Origin: Weissella halotolerans DSM 20190
GTDB lineage: Bacteria > Bacillota > Bacilli > Lactobacillales > Lactobacillaceae
Assembly: GCF_000420365.1 (NCBI RefSeq)
Contig: NZ_ATUU01000003.1
Location: forward strand, 62,001 to 126,000
Length of the DNA stretch: 64,000 nucleotides
Direction: 5' to 3'
The translations under genes were made by a program, and so were the position numbers. Below are positions 45,182-54,431 of this stretch, piece after piece (the first letter of the stretch is position 1; every line of letters begins with the position of its first letter). Below the pieces are notes generated by a model. The model saw nothing but the letters and a program-made list of their open reading frames with translations, was not told where the DNA came from and made no database searches.

Positions 45182-45270
45182 AGGAGACAACGGGATTTGA
45201 ACCCGTGCGCCGGCTCAACACCGGTTCGGCGGATTTCGAGTCCGCTGCATTACCACTCTGCCATGTCTCC
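45182..45270 (-). tRNA. tRNA-Ser (anticodon CGA)
   Basis: Minus strand; acceptor GGAGACA pairs with TGTCTCC. Anticodon stem GCGGA/TCCGC holds CTCGAAA, giving anticodon CGA for codon UCG. A long variable arm confirms Ser. The base after position 72 is U, not the G73 usual for serine tRNAs. CCA is not encoded. Confidence 0.92.
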
Positions 45271-45286
45271 AAAAGTCAACTCTGCT

Positions 45287-45315
45287 ATTATAGCGATTCT
45301 AGACGTTTTTGACAA
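45287..45315 (-). promoter_or_regulatory. Promoter of tRNA-Ser(CGA)
   Basis: On the minus strand, TTGTCA (45310-45315), 17-base spacer, TATAAT (45287-45292), 16 bases upstream of the tRNA. Confidence 0.82.
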
Positions 45316-45327
45316 GGTTAAAGTAAA

Positions 45328-45356
45328 AAACACACCAAGAACAGGTGTGCTTTTTC
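45328..45356 (-). terminator. Terminator after the tRNA-Glu pair
   Basis: CACACC / GGTGTG hairpin with A-rich and T-rich flanks that would act on minus-strand transcripts leaving tRNA-Glu. Confidence 0.75.
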
Positions 45357-45360
45357 TTTA

Positions 45361-45432
45361 TAGCTCATCAGGGAGTCGAACCCTGGATGCCGGTGTGAAA
45401 AACCGGAGTCTTAACCGCTTGACCAATGAGCC
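45361..45432 (-). tRNA. tRNA-Glu (anticodon TTC), copy 1
   Basis: Minus strand, 72 bases. Acceptor GGCTCAT pairs with ATGAGCT (G1-U72 wobble), discriminator A. Loop TTTTCAC in the stem CCGGT/ACCGG gives anticodon UUC. Identical to the copy 117 bases away. CCA not encoded. Confidence 0.95.
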
Positions 45433-45477
45433 ATTATCTATTAATGCTAGGTTAGACGAACTGTTACTGTCGTCTAA

Positions 45478-45549
45478 TAGCTCATCAGGGAGTCGAACCC
45501 TGGATGCCGGTGTGAAAAACCGGAGTCTTAACCGCTTGACCAATGAGCC
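45478..45549 (-). tRNA. tRNA-Glu (anticodon TTC), copy 2
   Basis: Minus strand, identical in sequence to the copy at 45361-45432 and promoter-proximal. Anticodon UUC, 72 bases, CCA not encoded. The two copies form an exact direct repeat separated by 45 bases. Confidence 0.95.
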
Positions 45550-45579
45550 ATTAACTTAGTTGCCTTAACAACAGGAACT

Positions 45580-45608
45580 AATATACCAGAACTTAATTAC
45601 TAGTGCAA
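45580..45608 (-). promoter_or_regulatory. Promoter of the tRNA-Glu pair
   Basis: Minus strand: TTGCAC (45603-45608), 17-base spacer, TATATT (45580-45585), with TGG before it (extended -10). Confidence 0.85.
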
Positions 45609-45770
45609 TACTTATTTTCAAAAAAAGCAAAATTGAGCTTAGTTGACCAAATTTAACTGGCAGGGGTAGGTCATGATTTTCATCATAGCCAACTTGGGGT
45701 ATGATAAAAGGGTTAACTTACTTAAATTAAGCACAGGAAAGAATCAGTAAACTGGCTGTTAGGAGTAGAT

Positions 45771-46970
45771 ATGTTAAAAGGAAAGCGAATCCTCTTAATC
45801 GTTACGGGTGGCATTGCGGCCTTTAAGGCTGTTCAATTAGCTCGGTTATATGTGCGGGCGGGGGCCACAGTAAGAGTTGTTATGACAACAAATGCGCAGG
45901 CGTTTGTGACTGCAAAGACCTTTGCTGTACTGACTGGTGAGTCAGTGATTACCGATCTGTTTGATCAACCAAGCCAACCAACGATTGAACACATTAACCT
46001 TGCTGATTGGGCCGATTATCAGATCGTCGTCCCAGCAACTGCCAACCTGATTGCTAAAATGGCACAAGGAATAGCCGATGATGCCGCCTCAACAGTTCTG
46101 CTTGCACGCCATGTACCAACGGTGGTGATACCAGCCATGAATTCCCATATGTGGTCCAATCCAGCACTTGTACGTAATATAGCCCAATTACGCGCTGATG
46201 GAGTGCATATTATTGAACCGGTCAGTGGCCTTTTGGCAGAGGGCTATGCAGGGCAGGGACGCATGCCTGAACCAGAGGTGATTTTTGAACAAAGCCAAGT
46301 TTTTTTTGGCGCAAATCCTGGGAAGTTGGCTAACAAGACAGTTGTTGTCACAGCTGGTGGCACCAGAGAGGCCATTGATCCGGTGCGCTACATTGGTAAT
46401 CATTCATCCGGTAAAACGGGTTATGCAATTGCTCAAGCAGCAGTTAACCAAGGAGCCCATGTTATATTAATTACAACCGTTGATCGGCCAGCACCAGCGT
46501 TGGTGACGGTTAAGCATGTTGTGTCAGCCTTAGATATGTTGGCTGCCTTAAAAGACGTGTACGCACAAGCAGATGTTGTTGTGATGGCTGCTGCAGTGGC
46601 TGACTACCGACTAAGCCAACCGGCGGAGCAAAAAATGAAAAAAACATCAAAAACGAGTGGCCTCCATTTGGATTTAGTGCAAAACCCAGATATTTTAGCT
46701 CAATTGGGGCAGATGAAGACGCACCAATTTTTAGTAGGGTTTGCTGCTGAAACACAAGATGTTTTAACGAATGCAAGTAAAAAATTACAGCAAAAAAGGC
46801 TCGATTTATTAGTTGCCAATGATGTATCTCAACCGGGCTTAGGATTTGCTACGACCAATAATGTGGTAACGCTACTAGAACCAGGTAAAAAGCCTAAGAC
46901 TTTACCTGAACAGTCAAAAACGGCGATTGCTCGAGAATTGATTGACTTAATTAGTGAAAGGTTAGGATAA
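45771..46970 (+). CDS. coaBC: Phosphopantothenoylcysteine synthetase/decarboxylase
   Basis: Bifunctional coenzyme A synthesis enzyme. The 399 residues begin with the flavin-dependent decarboxylase half CoaC (ILLIVTGGIAAFKAVQLAR; PAMNSHMW near 121) and continue with the CTP-dependent synthetase half CoaB (VVVTAGGTREAIDPVRYIGNHSSGKTG near 190; VKHV..VVMAAAVADYR). Length is normal. The ATG follows TTAGGAG. mvaS follows after 1 base. The usual neighbour priA is about 40 kb away. Confidence 0.96.
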   Translation: MLKGKRILLIVTGGIAAFKAVQLARLYVRAGATVRVVMTTNAQAFVTAKTFAVLTGESVITDLFDQPSQPTIEHINLADWADYQIVVPATANLIAKMAQGIADDAASTVLLARHVPTVVIPAMNSHMWSNPALVRNIAQLRADGVHIIEPVSGLLAEGYAGQGRMPEPEVIFEQSQVFFGANPGKLANKTVVVTAGGTREAIDPVRYIGNHSSGKTGYAIAQAAVNQGAHVILITTVDRPAPALVTVKHVVSALDMLAALKDVYAQADVVVMAAAVADYRLSQPAEQKMKKTSKTSGLHLDLVQNPDILAQLGQMKTHQFLVGFAAETQDVLTNASKKLQQKRLDLLVANDVSQPGLGFATTNNVVTLLEPGKKPKTLPEQSKTAIARELIDLISERLG

Positions 46971-46971
46971 A

Positions 46972-48147
46972 ATGATGACTGTTGGAATAGAAAAAATGCG
47001 TTTTGCAACAAGTAACCTCTATCTTGATATGACTGATTTGGCTCACGCTAGGGGTGAGGACCCTAATAAATATCTATTAGGTATTGGTCAAACTGAACAG
47101 GCCGTTGTACCACCAAGCCAAGATGCTGTGACCCTAGCAGCCAATGCGGCTGAGCAATTGTTAACTAAACAAGAACGGGCCGAAATAGCGGAAATCATAG
47201 TTGCCACTGAGTCAGGTGTTGATCATTCAAAATCGGTGGCCATCTATGTACAACGGTTATTAGAGTTGAATCGCTATGCGCGAGCCATTGAACTTAAGCA
47301 AGCCTGCTATTCTGGTACGTTTGGTTTAATGCAGGCCCGCGATTATGTGAGCCTACATCCAGATAAAAAAGTACTCGTCATTGCGACAGATATTGCACGG
47401 TACGGCCTGAATACTAGTGGTGAAGTAACTCAAGGTGCTGGAGCAGTGGCGATGTTAGTATCTGCTAATCCCCAGATTGCGGTTATTAATGACGACAGTC
47501 AATTTATGACTGCTGATATCATGGATTTCTGGCGGCCGGTTGATCATGATAAGGCATTGGTAGATGGCAAGTATTCGGCCAATGTTTATCGAGATTTCTT
47601 TAAAGAGGTCTGGCAACGTTACCAAGATACGACTGGATTGACATTGACTGATTTTGACGCCATGGTCTTTCATTTGCCCTTTACGAAAATGGGGTTGAAG
47701 GCATTGCGGGATGTGTTACCAGAAACGGATGAAGCACATGCGGCTAGCTTATTAGCCGCTTTTGAAGCTAGTCGGGTCTATAGTAAGCGGGTCGGTAATC
47801 TTTATACAGGGTCACTATATTTAAGTTTGTTATCGCTATTAGCGAATGATACCCAGCTAAGGGGCGGCCAGCGAATTGGTATGTTTTCGTATGGTTCTGG
47901 TGCAGAGGGTGAGTTTTTCAGTCTAACATTAGCACCCACTTTTAAAGCGGGACTAGATGTCCTTGGGATGGAAAAACTACTGGATCAACGGCAACAATTA
48001 TCTGTACCGGCTTATGAAGAACTCTTTGAAGGCGCCCTTTGGGGGTCAGCTGATCAAAAAGCACAGAGTAAGCAGGATCCTGCTCATTTTGTTTTAACGG
48101 GTGTACAAAATCAACAGCGGCAGTATCGACGGCAAACGCGGGACTAA
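46972..48147 (+). CDS. mvaS: Hydroxymethylglutaryl-CoA synthase
   Basis: Condenses acetyl-CoA with acetoacetyl-CoA to HMG-CoA, starting the mevalonate route to isoprenoids. The 391-residue thiolase-fold protein has Glu80 in VATESGVDHSKS, the nucleophile Cys112 in ACYSGTFGLM, and His in FHLPFTKMG near 235. It begins 1 base after coaBC; ATG 46972 or 46975 are equally possible. Lactobacilli make isopentenyl diphosphate this way, so the gene supports that lineage. Confidence 0.95.
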   Translation: MMTVGIEKMRFATSNLYLDMTDLAHARGEDPNKYLLGIGQTEQAVVPPSQDAVTLAANAAEQLLTKQERAEIAEIIVATESGVDHSKSVAIYVQRLLELNRYARAIELKQACYSGTFGLMQARDYVSLHPDKKVLVIATDIARYGLNTSGEVTQGAGAVAMLVSANPQIAVINDDSQFMTADIMDFWRPVDHDKALVDGKYSANVYRDFFKEVWQRYQDTTGLTLTDFDAMVFHLPFTKMGLKALRDVLPETDEAHAASLLAAFEASRVYSKRVGNLYTGSLYLSLLSLLANDTQLRGGQRIGMFSYGSGAEGEFFSLTLAPTFKAGLDVLGMEKLLDQRQQLSVPAYEELFEGALWGSADQKAQSKQDPAHFVLTGVQNQQRQYRRQTRD

Positions 48148-48258
48148 TCTTCGGGTATGGCTGCTATAAATTAGATGAAGAACTTGTTTGTTCGGCATCT
48201 TTTGTATAAACTAAAGGACGATAACATACTTGTGCCAAAGCAAAGGAGCATAGACGTC

Positions 48259-48705
48259 ATGGATAAGATGAAACTTTACCTAGCCGGTCCCTTTTTTGAT
48301 CGTGAACAGATTGAACGGATTGAACGCGTAGAGCAGGCCTTAGCCACTAATGCCACGGTCGAAAAGGTATTTAGTCCCCGTAAGGCTGAAGCCAAACATC
48401 GTCAAGGGAGTCCAGAGTGGATACAAGAGATTTTTGAAATGGATCGGGAACACATTGATCAAGCCGATGTGATGTTGGCTGTGATTGACTATGAGGGAAC
48501 CTATGTTGATCCAGGTACCGCTTGGGAAACTGGCTATGCTTGTGCTAAGGGGAAGCCAGTCATTTTGCTAAAAGAGAAAGCTGCTGGTACGATTAACTTG
48601 ATGATGGGCGTACCTGCGCAGGCAGTGTTAACATCAGTAGCAGCTTTAACCAGCTATGATTTTATAACCTTACCGGAACAAGCTTGGACTGGTGATATGT
48701 TCTAA
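48259..48705 (+). CDS. Nucleoside 2-deoxyribosyltransferase
   Basis: Transfers the deoxyribosyl group between nucleobases in salvage; common in lactobacilli that depend on external deoxynucleosides. The 148 residues show LAGPFFD at the start, ADVMLAVIDYEG near 69 and GTAWETGYA with Glu90 as the probable nucleophile. ATG 48259 after AAAGGAG is chosen; an upstream frame from 48175 has no ribosome site. The minus-strand deoxynucleoside kinase 15 kb away may serve the same salvage route. Confidence 0.9.
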   Translation: MDKMKLYLAGPFFDREQIERIERVEQALATNATVEKVFSPRKAEAKHRQGSPEWIQEIFEMDREHIDQADVMLAVIDYEGTYVDPGTAWETGYACAKGKPVILLKEKAAGTINLMMGVPAQAVLTSVAALTSYDFITLPEQAWTGDMF

Positions 48706-48735
48706 AAGTGGGCGGTAATGACAGATAAAAAACGT

Positions 48736-48760
48736 AGTGCCACTTGCTGGCACTTTTTTT
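48736..48760 (+). terminator. Terminator after the deoxyribosyltransferase
   Basis: AGTGCCA / TGGCACT with a CTTGC loop and a T7 run. Confidence 0.88.
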
Positions 48761-48791
48761 CATGGTGTGTAGAAATGAATGAGGTGAAAGG

Positions 48792-49688
48792 TTGGACAAG
48801 GTAAAGGCATTAGGTCAGTGGGTGGTTAGTAGATTAGTCCATTTTTGGCTGCCGTTAGCAATCACGGGTTCTCTTTTAGGTGTAGCGGTTACGGTCACTG
48901 CAATTTTACTTTATAAGCAGCAAATTACAGTGCAAATTGCGAACCTACCAGTACGTGAACAGGGTAAAGTTACGGCTAAACGAGTTGGACTTTTAAGTCC
49001 AGGTGAGCACCTGCAAATTATTGGTCAAAAAAACAAGTGGTACCATGTGCGACGTGAAGATGAATCAACAGGCTGGGTAGCCAGTTGGTTAGTTGAACGC
49101 AAAAAGCCCTTAGCCAAAGTAACCCCCCTTTCAGAAACCACAATCGCTTTGGATGCGGGCCACGGCGGTTCTGACACCGGGGCTTTGTCCAATCAGGATC
49201 AGTATGAGAAAGATTATACCCTGGCCTTAGCGCGTCGGGTGAAAACACAGTTGGAAAAGCGCGGGGCCCGGGTAATTATGATTCGAAATCAAGATGTTTT
49301 AGTTCCGTTGGCACAAATTCCGCAGCAGGCTGAGGCTAAGCATGCCGATCTGTTCTTGTCATTTCATTTTGATTCAGCGCCGGAAAAAAATTCAGCTAGT
49401 GGTTATACGACCTACTACTATCATCAAGAAAATGGCTCTAAAGAGCTCGCAAACGCAGTCAATCAAGCATTGCAGTCTCGACTTCCCAATCAAATGCACA
49501 ATAAAGGCATCGCTTTTGGTGATTATTTAGTATTACGTGACAATGACCTGCCGGCTATTTTGTTGGAAAATGGGTATATTAATTCTGATAAGGATTTTAA
49601 GCGCATTAAAACAAGTCAGTATCAAGAACAGATTGCCCGGGCGATTCCGCTGGGGTTGGATCATTATCTTAGCCAACAAATGCCCTAA
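48792..49688 (+). CDS. N-acetylmuramoyl-L-alanine amidase (SH3b, amidase_3)
   Basis: Membrane-anchored zinc amidase that splits peptide stems from glycan. The 298 residues have a membrane anchor (about 17-41), a bacterial SH3 domain (about 45-103, GKVTAKRVGLLSPGEHLQIIG) and the amidase_3 domain with LDAGHGGSDTG near 120, a Glu in EKDYTLA near 139, SFHFDSA near 190 and LLENGYI near 259. The TTG start at 48792 has GTGAAAGG upstream. It is upstream of the hisS T-box, as in many Lactobacillales. Confidence 0.92.
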   Translation: MDKVKALGQWVVSRLVHFWLPLAITGSLLGVAVTVTAILLYKQQITVQIANLPVREQGKVTAKRVGLLSPGEHLQIIGQKNKWYHVRREDESTGWVASWLVERKKPLAKVTPLSETTIALDAGHGGSDTGALSNQDQYEKDYTLALARRVKTQLEKRGARVIMIRNQDVLVPLAQIPQQAEAKHADLFLSFHFDSAPEKNSASGYTTYYYHQENGSKELANAVNQALQSRLPNQMHNKGIAFGDYLVLRDNDLPAILLENGYINSDKDFKRIKTSQYQEQIARAIPLGLDHYLSQQMP

Positions 49689-49704
49689 ATTGGATGATTG
49701 GGGC

Positions 49705-49733
49705 TTGACGAGATAGATTACCTATTAGATAAT
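49705..49733 (+). promoter_or_regulatory. Promoter of the hisS-aspS T-box operon
   Basis: TTGACG (49705-49710), 17-base spacer, GATAAT (49728-49733). Confidence 0.8.
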
Positions 49734-49739
49734 TAATGG

Positions 49740-49956
49740 ATATTAAACACCGATGAGGAAGTTAATCTGACTAGCCATTAGTCTAGCGAGCAGGGGGTGG
49801 TGAAAGCCTGTCAATATGGATCAGAGGGACACTTCTTAGGTCACATTGTGCGGTTGTACACCGTTATCGTACGGTTAAAGATGATAAGACAAGGTGGTAC
49901 CGTGCAAAAAAGCGCCCTTGATGACAGTTCAACTGTCGTCAAGGGCGCTTTTTTCA
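49740..49956 (+). ncRNA. T-box leader of hisS-aspS
   Basis: Leader with the T-box AAGGTGGTACCG (49891-49902), an AG-rich stem I with AGCGAGCAGGGGGTGGTGAAAGCCTG near 49790, and the terminator hairpin 49908-49956 (AGCGCCCTTGA and its complement, then T6). Uncharged tRNA binding would favour the antiterminator and expression. The specifier region reads GACAC at 49828-49832, where GAC (Asp) and CAC (His) overlap; GAC is followed by the A typical after specifier codons. Both synthetases of the operon could thus be matched. Confidence 0.9.
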
Positions 49957-49998
49957 GTTAGGTCCATCAAGAAGAATAGATAAAAGAGGATGATAATA

Positions 49999-51324
49999 AT
50001 GGCTAAAGCAAGTTTTCAAAAACCTAAGGGAACGGCAGACCTACTACCTGATGGGTCTTATCAGTGGCATTATGTGGAAGAAACTGCACGCTTATTGTTT
50101 GCTGATTATCAATATGAAGAAATTCGGACGCCAATGTTTGAGAGCTTTGACGTGTTTGCTCGGTCTGCAGGAGATACCTCGGATGTAGTAACCAAAGAGA
50201 TGTATGACTTTTATGATAAAGGTGAGCGTCACGTTGCCTTGCGACCAGAAGGAACCGCTGGTGTGGTGCGCGCCTTCGTTGAAAATAAGCTCTATGGTCC
50301 AGAATATCCTAAGCCATATAAGGCTTTTTATATTGGTCCTATGTTTCGTTATGAACGCCCACAAGCTGGACGCATGCGTCAATTTCATCAGATTGGGGTG
50401 GAAGCGCTAGGCTCTGAATCACCGGCTTTAGATGCGGAAACAATTGCTATGGCAGTTGACTTTTTTCAAACATTAGGATTAAAAGATCTCAAAGTGACCA
50501 TTAATTCATTAGGCGACCAAGCTTCACGAGCTGCTTATCGCCAGGCTTTAATTGACTATTTAACGCCCTTGGCCGATCAATTATCAGCAGACTCACAAGC
50601 CCGGTTAAGTAAAAACCCATTGCGTGTGTTGGACTCTAAGGACGCTCAGGACCAAGCAATTGTTGCCAAAGCGCCATCAATCTTAGATTATTTAAGCCCT
50701 GCTGCCCAGGAACATTGGACGGCCGTTCAGTCTTATTTAGATGCCTTGGGCATTGACTATGAGATTGATGCGACAACTGTACGGGGATTGGATTATTATA
50801 ACCATACTATTTTTGAAATTATGACAAAAAGCAAAGCGCTCGGCCATGGATATACGACCATCGCTGGTGGTGGCCGTTATAATGGCTTAGTTGCTGAATT
50901 TGGTGGTCCTGAAGTGTCTGGCATGGGCTTTGGGATTGGGTTAGAACGCTTAATGTTATTACTAGCTGACCAACAGCTTTTAACGGCTACACAACCAAGC
51001 TTGGATGTTTACGTAGCCAACCAGGGGGCCGGGACAGACTTGGTAGCCATGCAAATGGTCCAGGCAGTGCGTTCATTTGGTTATCGCGCCGACCGAGACT
51101 ATGAGAATCGTAAACTGAAAGGGCAGTTCAAGGCAGCTAACCGTTTGGGAGCCCGTTTTATTATTACCATTGGCGAACGTGAATTAGCGCAACAGACGGC
51201 CCATCTTAAAAATATGGCGACGTCAGCTGAACGTACGATTCCATTAGTTGATTTATACACTGCTTTACCAACTTACATTGAACCCACAGAAGAAGTGGTT
51301 GAAGTAGAAAGTGAGGATGAATAA
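49999..51324 (+). CDS. hisS: Histidyl-tRNA synthetase
   Basis: Class II synthetase charging tRNA-His. The 441 residues show the start [10 protein letters not shown], motif 2 region [18 protein letters not shown] near 110, histidine-specific [12 protein letters not shown] near 254 and motif 3 [17 protein letters not shown] near 289. ATG 49999 is chosen because GAGG lies 9 bases before it; the in-frame ATG at 49990 has GAGG directly adjacent. Followed by aspS with a 1-base gap. Confidence 0.95.
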   Translation: MAKASFQKPKGTADLLPDGSYQWHYVEETARLLFADYQYEEIRTPMFESFDVFARSAGDTSDVVTKEMYDFYDKGERHVALRPEGTAGVVRAFVENKLYGPEYPKPYKAFYIGPMFRYERPQAGRMRQFHQIGVEALGSESPALDAETIAMAVDFFQTLGLKDLKVTINSLGDQASRAAYRQALIDYLTPLADQLSADSQARLSKNPLRVLDSKDAQDQAIVAKAPSILDYLSPAAQEHWTAVQSYLDALGIDYEIDATTVRGLDYYNHTIFEIMTKSKALGHGYTTIAGGGRYNGLVAEFGGPEVSGMGFGIGLERLMLLLADQQLLTATQPSLDVYVANQGAGTDLVAMQMVQAVRSFGYRADRDYENRKLKGQFKAANRLGARFIITIGERELAQQTAHLKNMATSAERTIPLVDLYTALPTYIEPTEEVVEVESEDE

Positions 51325-51325
51325 C

Positions 51326-53131
51326 ATGACACGCACAAATTATGCAGGGTTAATTGATGAACAGTATTTAGGGCAAACGGTAACCTTAGATGGTTGGGTC
51401 CAAAAACGACGCGATTTAGGGGGCTTGATTTTTATTGATTTAAGAGACCGTGAGGGAATCGTGCAACTAGCATTTTCACCAGAGATTGATGCTGATGCAT
51501 TGGCGTTAGCAGAAACGGTTCGTTCAGAATATGTGATTGAAGTGCAAGGGGTGGTTGCCAAGCGAGCGGCAGGGGCTGAAAATGAGCAGTTACGGTCGGG
51601 CAAGATTGAGGTCCAAGTACAGCACATTAAGATATTAGCTACGGCTAAAACCACGCCTTTTGCGATTGAAGATGGAGTTGAGGCTGCTGATGATTTAAGG
51701 TTAAAGTACCGCTACTTGGATTTGCGACGGCCTGAAATGCAACGCAATCTTAGAATTCGAGCCAAAATCACGGCGGCTACCCATGCCTTTTTAGATGGTC
51801 AAGGGTTTATTGATATTGAAACCCCATATTTGGCTAAGTCTACCCCTGAGGGGGCTCGTGACTATCTGGTACCTTCACGGATTTACCCAGGTTCTTTTTA
51901 TGCATTGCCACAATCCCCACAGCTCTTTAAGCAATTGTTAATGGGAGCAGGTTTTGATCGTTATTATCAAGTAGCACGTGCTTTTCGTGATGAAGATTTA
52001 CGTGGTGACCGGCAACCAGAATTCACCCAGTTAGACTTAGAAATGTCCTTTATGACCCAGTCAGAAATCATGGATCTAGTGAACCATTGGGTGGCTAATA
52101 TTATGGCCCAAACGGTTGATTATCACCTGGATATCGATCAAATTCCAACCTTGGATTGGGCCGATGCGATGGCACGGTATGGCACTGATAAACCAGATTT
52201 GCGCTTTGGAATGGAACTCCAAGACTTAACGACTATCATGGCCGATGCTGAATTTGGTGTTTTTGCCAATGCGGTCAAAAATGGCGGTCAGGTAAAGGCA
52301 ATTGTCGTCCCTGGTGGGGCCGCTGCTTATTCACGCAAAGATATTGATAAGCTGGCCAAGTATGTAGAACGCTTTGGTGCAAAGGGCTTATCCTGGTTGA
52401 AGGTGGATGAAGCAGGTGTTAAGGGTCCCATTGCTAAATTCCTTACAGCAAAAACAGACGACCTCTTAGCCAAGACTAAGGCTAAGGATGGTGATTTAAT
52501 TCTGTTTGCGGCTGATCAAGCGCCAGTAGTAGCAGCGACACTTGATGCCTTAAGGCGGCAAACTGCACATGACTTAGATTTGATTGATCAGTCAAAGTGG
52601 GCCTTTGCTTGGATCGTTAATTGGCCTTTGTTTGAGTATCAACCAGATGAAAAGCGTTGGATTGCTGCGCATCATCCATTTACAATGCCAAATGAAGAAG
52701 ATTTACCCCTGCTAGCTACTCCAGATGGCGCCCATAAAGCCCACGCCCAGTCCTATGATCTCGTCTTGAATGGGTACGAGCTTGGGTCCGGATCAATCCG
52801 TATTCATCGGATGGATATCCAAGAAAAGATGTTGGCAGCCCTAGGCTTTACCCCCGAAGCTGCCCAAAAGGCCTTTGGTTTCCTCTTAGAAGGCATGGAA
52901 TACGGATTCCCACCTATGGGAGGGATTGCCTTAGGTTTGGATCGACTAGCTATGTTATTGGCGGGGCGTGATAATATTCGTGATGTGATTGCCTTCCCTA
53001 AGAATTCAAAGGCAACGGAGCCGATGACACAAGCTCCCACGCCAGTCTCGAAGGATCAGGTGGAAGCTGACTTGGGACTGAAGGCACCTGTTTATGATGA
53101 TGGATCGATGCCTAACATGGCTGAAGAATAA
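51326..53131 (+). CDS. aspS: Aspartyl-tRNA synthetase
   Basis: Class II synthetase charging tRNA-Asp. The 601 residues have the N-terminal OB-fold anticodon domain ([18 protein letters not shown]), motif 2 [18 protein letters not shown] near 218, the bacterial insertion GAD domain, and motif 3 [14 protein letters not shown] near 530. The ATG at 51326 follows GAGGATG. It shares the T-box with hisS. Whether it also charges tRNA-Asn cannot be judged here. Confidence 0.95.
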   Translation: MTRTNYAGLIDEQYLGQTVTLDGWVQKRRDLGGLIFIDLRDREGIVQLAFSPEIDADALALAETVRSEYVIEVQGVVAKRAAGAENEQLRSGKIEVQVQHIKILATAKTTPFAIEDGVEAADDLRLKYRYLDLRRPEMQRNLRIRAKITAATHAFLDGQGFIDIETPYLAKSTPEGARDYLVPSRIYPGSFYALPQSPQLFKQLLMGAGFDRYYQVARAFRDEDLRGDRQPEFTQLDLEMSFMTQSEIMDLVNHWVANIMAQTVDYHLDIDQIPTLDWADAMARYGTDKPDLRFGMELQDLTTIMADAEFGVFANAVKNGGQVKAIVVPGGAAAYSRKDIDKLAKYVERFGAKGLSWLKVDEAGVKGPIAKFLTAKTDDLLAKTKAKDGDLILFAADQAPVVAATLDALRRQTAHDLDLIDQSKWAFAWIVNWPLFEYQPDEKRWIAAHHPFTMPNEEDLPLLATPDGAHKAHAQSYDLVLNGYELGSGSIRIHRMDIQEKMLAALGFTPEAAQKAFGFLLEGMEYGFPPMGGIALGLDRLAMLLAGRDNIRDVIAFPKNSKATEPMTQAPTPVSKDQVEADLGLKAPVYDDGSMPNMAEE

Positions 53132-53161
53132 TCAAGCCTGAGATGCTTAATGGAGATATAA

Positions 53162-54043
53162 ATGACGCAGTTAATACAATATTTTGATCGACATGAATTT
53201 TCGACCCGGGTCATGACCGCATTAATCTATGCGATTACATCAGCGGTGGCACTGAACTTCTTTTGGACCCCCGCGCATGTCTATTCATCTGGTTTTACTG
53301 GCCTAGCTCAGGTGTTAAATACATTAGGAACCCGCTTTTTACATGTAACGATTCCGGTGGGGCTCTTGTTGGTTTTACTAAATATTCCCTTATTGGTGAT
53401 GGCCTATCGTGAATTAAGCAAACGGTTTGCCATGTTTACAGCCTTTGCCTTGTTTGCTGCGGCAACGGCCATGCGCTTAATTATGGGCCCTGCAGAACCT
53501 GTTAGTCAGGATCCATTGTTGTTAGCTCTTTTTGGTGGGGTGGTGAATGGGTTTGGTACCGGGTTAGCCTTGCGTAACGGTATTTCTACCGGGGGCCTGG
53601 ATATTATTGGTATTTTTGTCCGCCGTCGGACTGGGATGCGAATGGGTGCGGTGAACTTACTCTTTAACTTTTTCATCTTGTTAGCTGCAGGAGCTCTCTT
53701 TGGCGTGCAGTTTGCGCTTTATACGATTATAACCTTAGTCGTTAATGCTTATATGATTGATGCCGTTTATACTCGCCAGCAACAATTACAAGTAATGATT
53801 GTCACCGAAAAGCCGGACCATGTGATTGCTTTTTTACAAAAGGAGTTGGGTCGTGGTATTACAGTTGTTCATGGAGCGGAGGGTGCTTTTTCTCACCATC
53901 CAAAGGAAGTCTTATTTACGGTCATTTCAGCCTATGAGCGCTATGACTTTCGGGATGCCTTGGCTCGGGCTGATGAGAAGGCATGGGCCTCTACCTGGCG
54001 GATTGAACGTATCTTAGGCCGCTTTCATGATACCAAGCTATAA
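53162..54043 (+). CDS. YitT family membrane protein (DUF2179)
   Basis: A 293-residue integral membrane protein: five or so hydrophobic helices in the first 200 residues, the GISTGGLDIIGIFVRR motif near 140, and a soluble C-terminal DUF2179 domain (about 205-285, LQVMIVTEKPDHVIAFL). The function of the family is not established. GGAGAT precedes the ATG, 30 bases after aspS, so it may be expressed with the synthetases. Confidence 0.88.
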   Translation: MTQLIQYFDRHEFSTRVMTALIYAITSAVALNFFWTPAHVYSSGFTGLAQVLNTLGTRFLHVTIPVGLLLVLLNIPLLVMAYRELSKRFAMFTAFALFAAATAMRLIMGPAEPVSQDPLLLALFGGVVNGFGTGLALRNGISTGGLDIIGIFVRRRTGMRMGAVNLLFNFFILLAAGALFGVQFALYTIITLVVNAYMIDAVYTRQQQLQVMIVTEKPDHVIAFLQKELGRGITVVHGAEGAFSHHPKEVLFTVISAYERYDFRDALARADEKAWASTWRIERILGRFHDTKL

Positions 54044-54071
54044 GGACCGGCCTGCTTTTGTTAAATTAGCT

Positions 54072-54099
54072 TTGACTTTGAGTTAAAGTTTGTTAGAAT
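54072..54099 (+). promoter_or_regulatory. Promoter of rpsU
   Basis: TTGACT (54072-54077), 16-base spacer, TAGAAT (54094-54099), with TG two bases before (extended -10). Confidence 0.78.
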
Positions 54100-54163
54100 A
54101 GATAAGAACAAAGTGTGCGACGTTATAGTTGAATTCTTCACACGAGAAGGGAGGGTAAACATT

Positions 54164-54349
54164 ATGGCCAAGACTATTGTTCGCAAGAATGAGTCTCTTG
54201 ATGATGCTCTCCGTCGTTTTAAGCGTGGTGTATCAAAGGATGGAATTTTGCAAGAATTCCGTAAGCGCGAATATTACATTAAGCCATCAGTTCAGCGTAA
54301 GTTGAAGTCTGAGGCTGCTCGTAAGCGCAAGAATAAGAAGGGACGTTAA
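54164..54349 (+). CDS. rpsU: 30S ribosomal protein bS21
   Basis: Small-subunit protein needed for mRNA binding at initiation. The 61 residues ([18 protein letters not shown], arginine/lysine-rich tail) match bS21. ATG 54164 follows GGGAGGG; an upstream in-frame frame from 54113 is leader. It has its own promoter and terminator and is followed by yqeY, a common Firmicutes order. Confidence 0.96.
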   Translation: MAKTIVRKNESLDDALRRFKRGVSKDGILQEFRKREYYIKPSVQRKLKSEAARKRKNKKGR

Positions 54350-54358
54350 ACACTTCCT

Positions 54359-54392
54359 GACCGGGCTACCTATGGTGGTCCGGTTTTCTTTT
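54359..54392 (+). terminator. Terminator of rpsU
   Basis: ACCGG / CCGGT stem with GGC/GTGG-rich interior, followed by TTTTCTTTT. Weaker than neighbouring terminators. Confidence 0.6.
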
Positions 54393-54431
54393 AAGCTAGT
54401 TTTTTAGATGAACGACAGGGGGAGTTAAAAT

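Noticed and set aside
45361-45549. Possible CRISPR or repeat array from identical 72-base units
   Set aside because: Only two copies, each folds as a complete tRNA-Glu, and no spacer pattern is present.
45158-45559. Open frame across the tRNA-Glu/Ser region with a duplicated protein segment
   Set aside because: The repetition comes from two identical minus-strand tRNA-Glu genes; these are RNA, not coding sequence.
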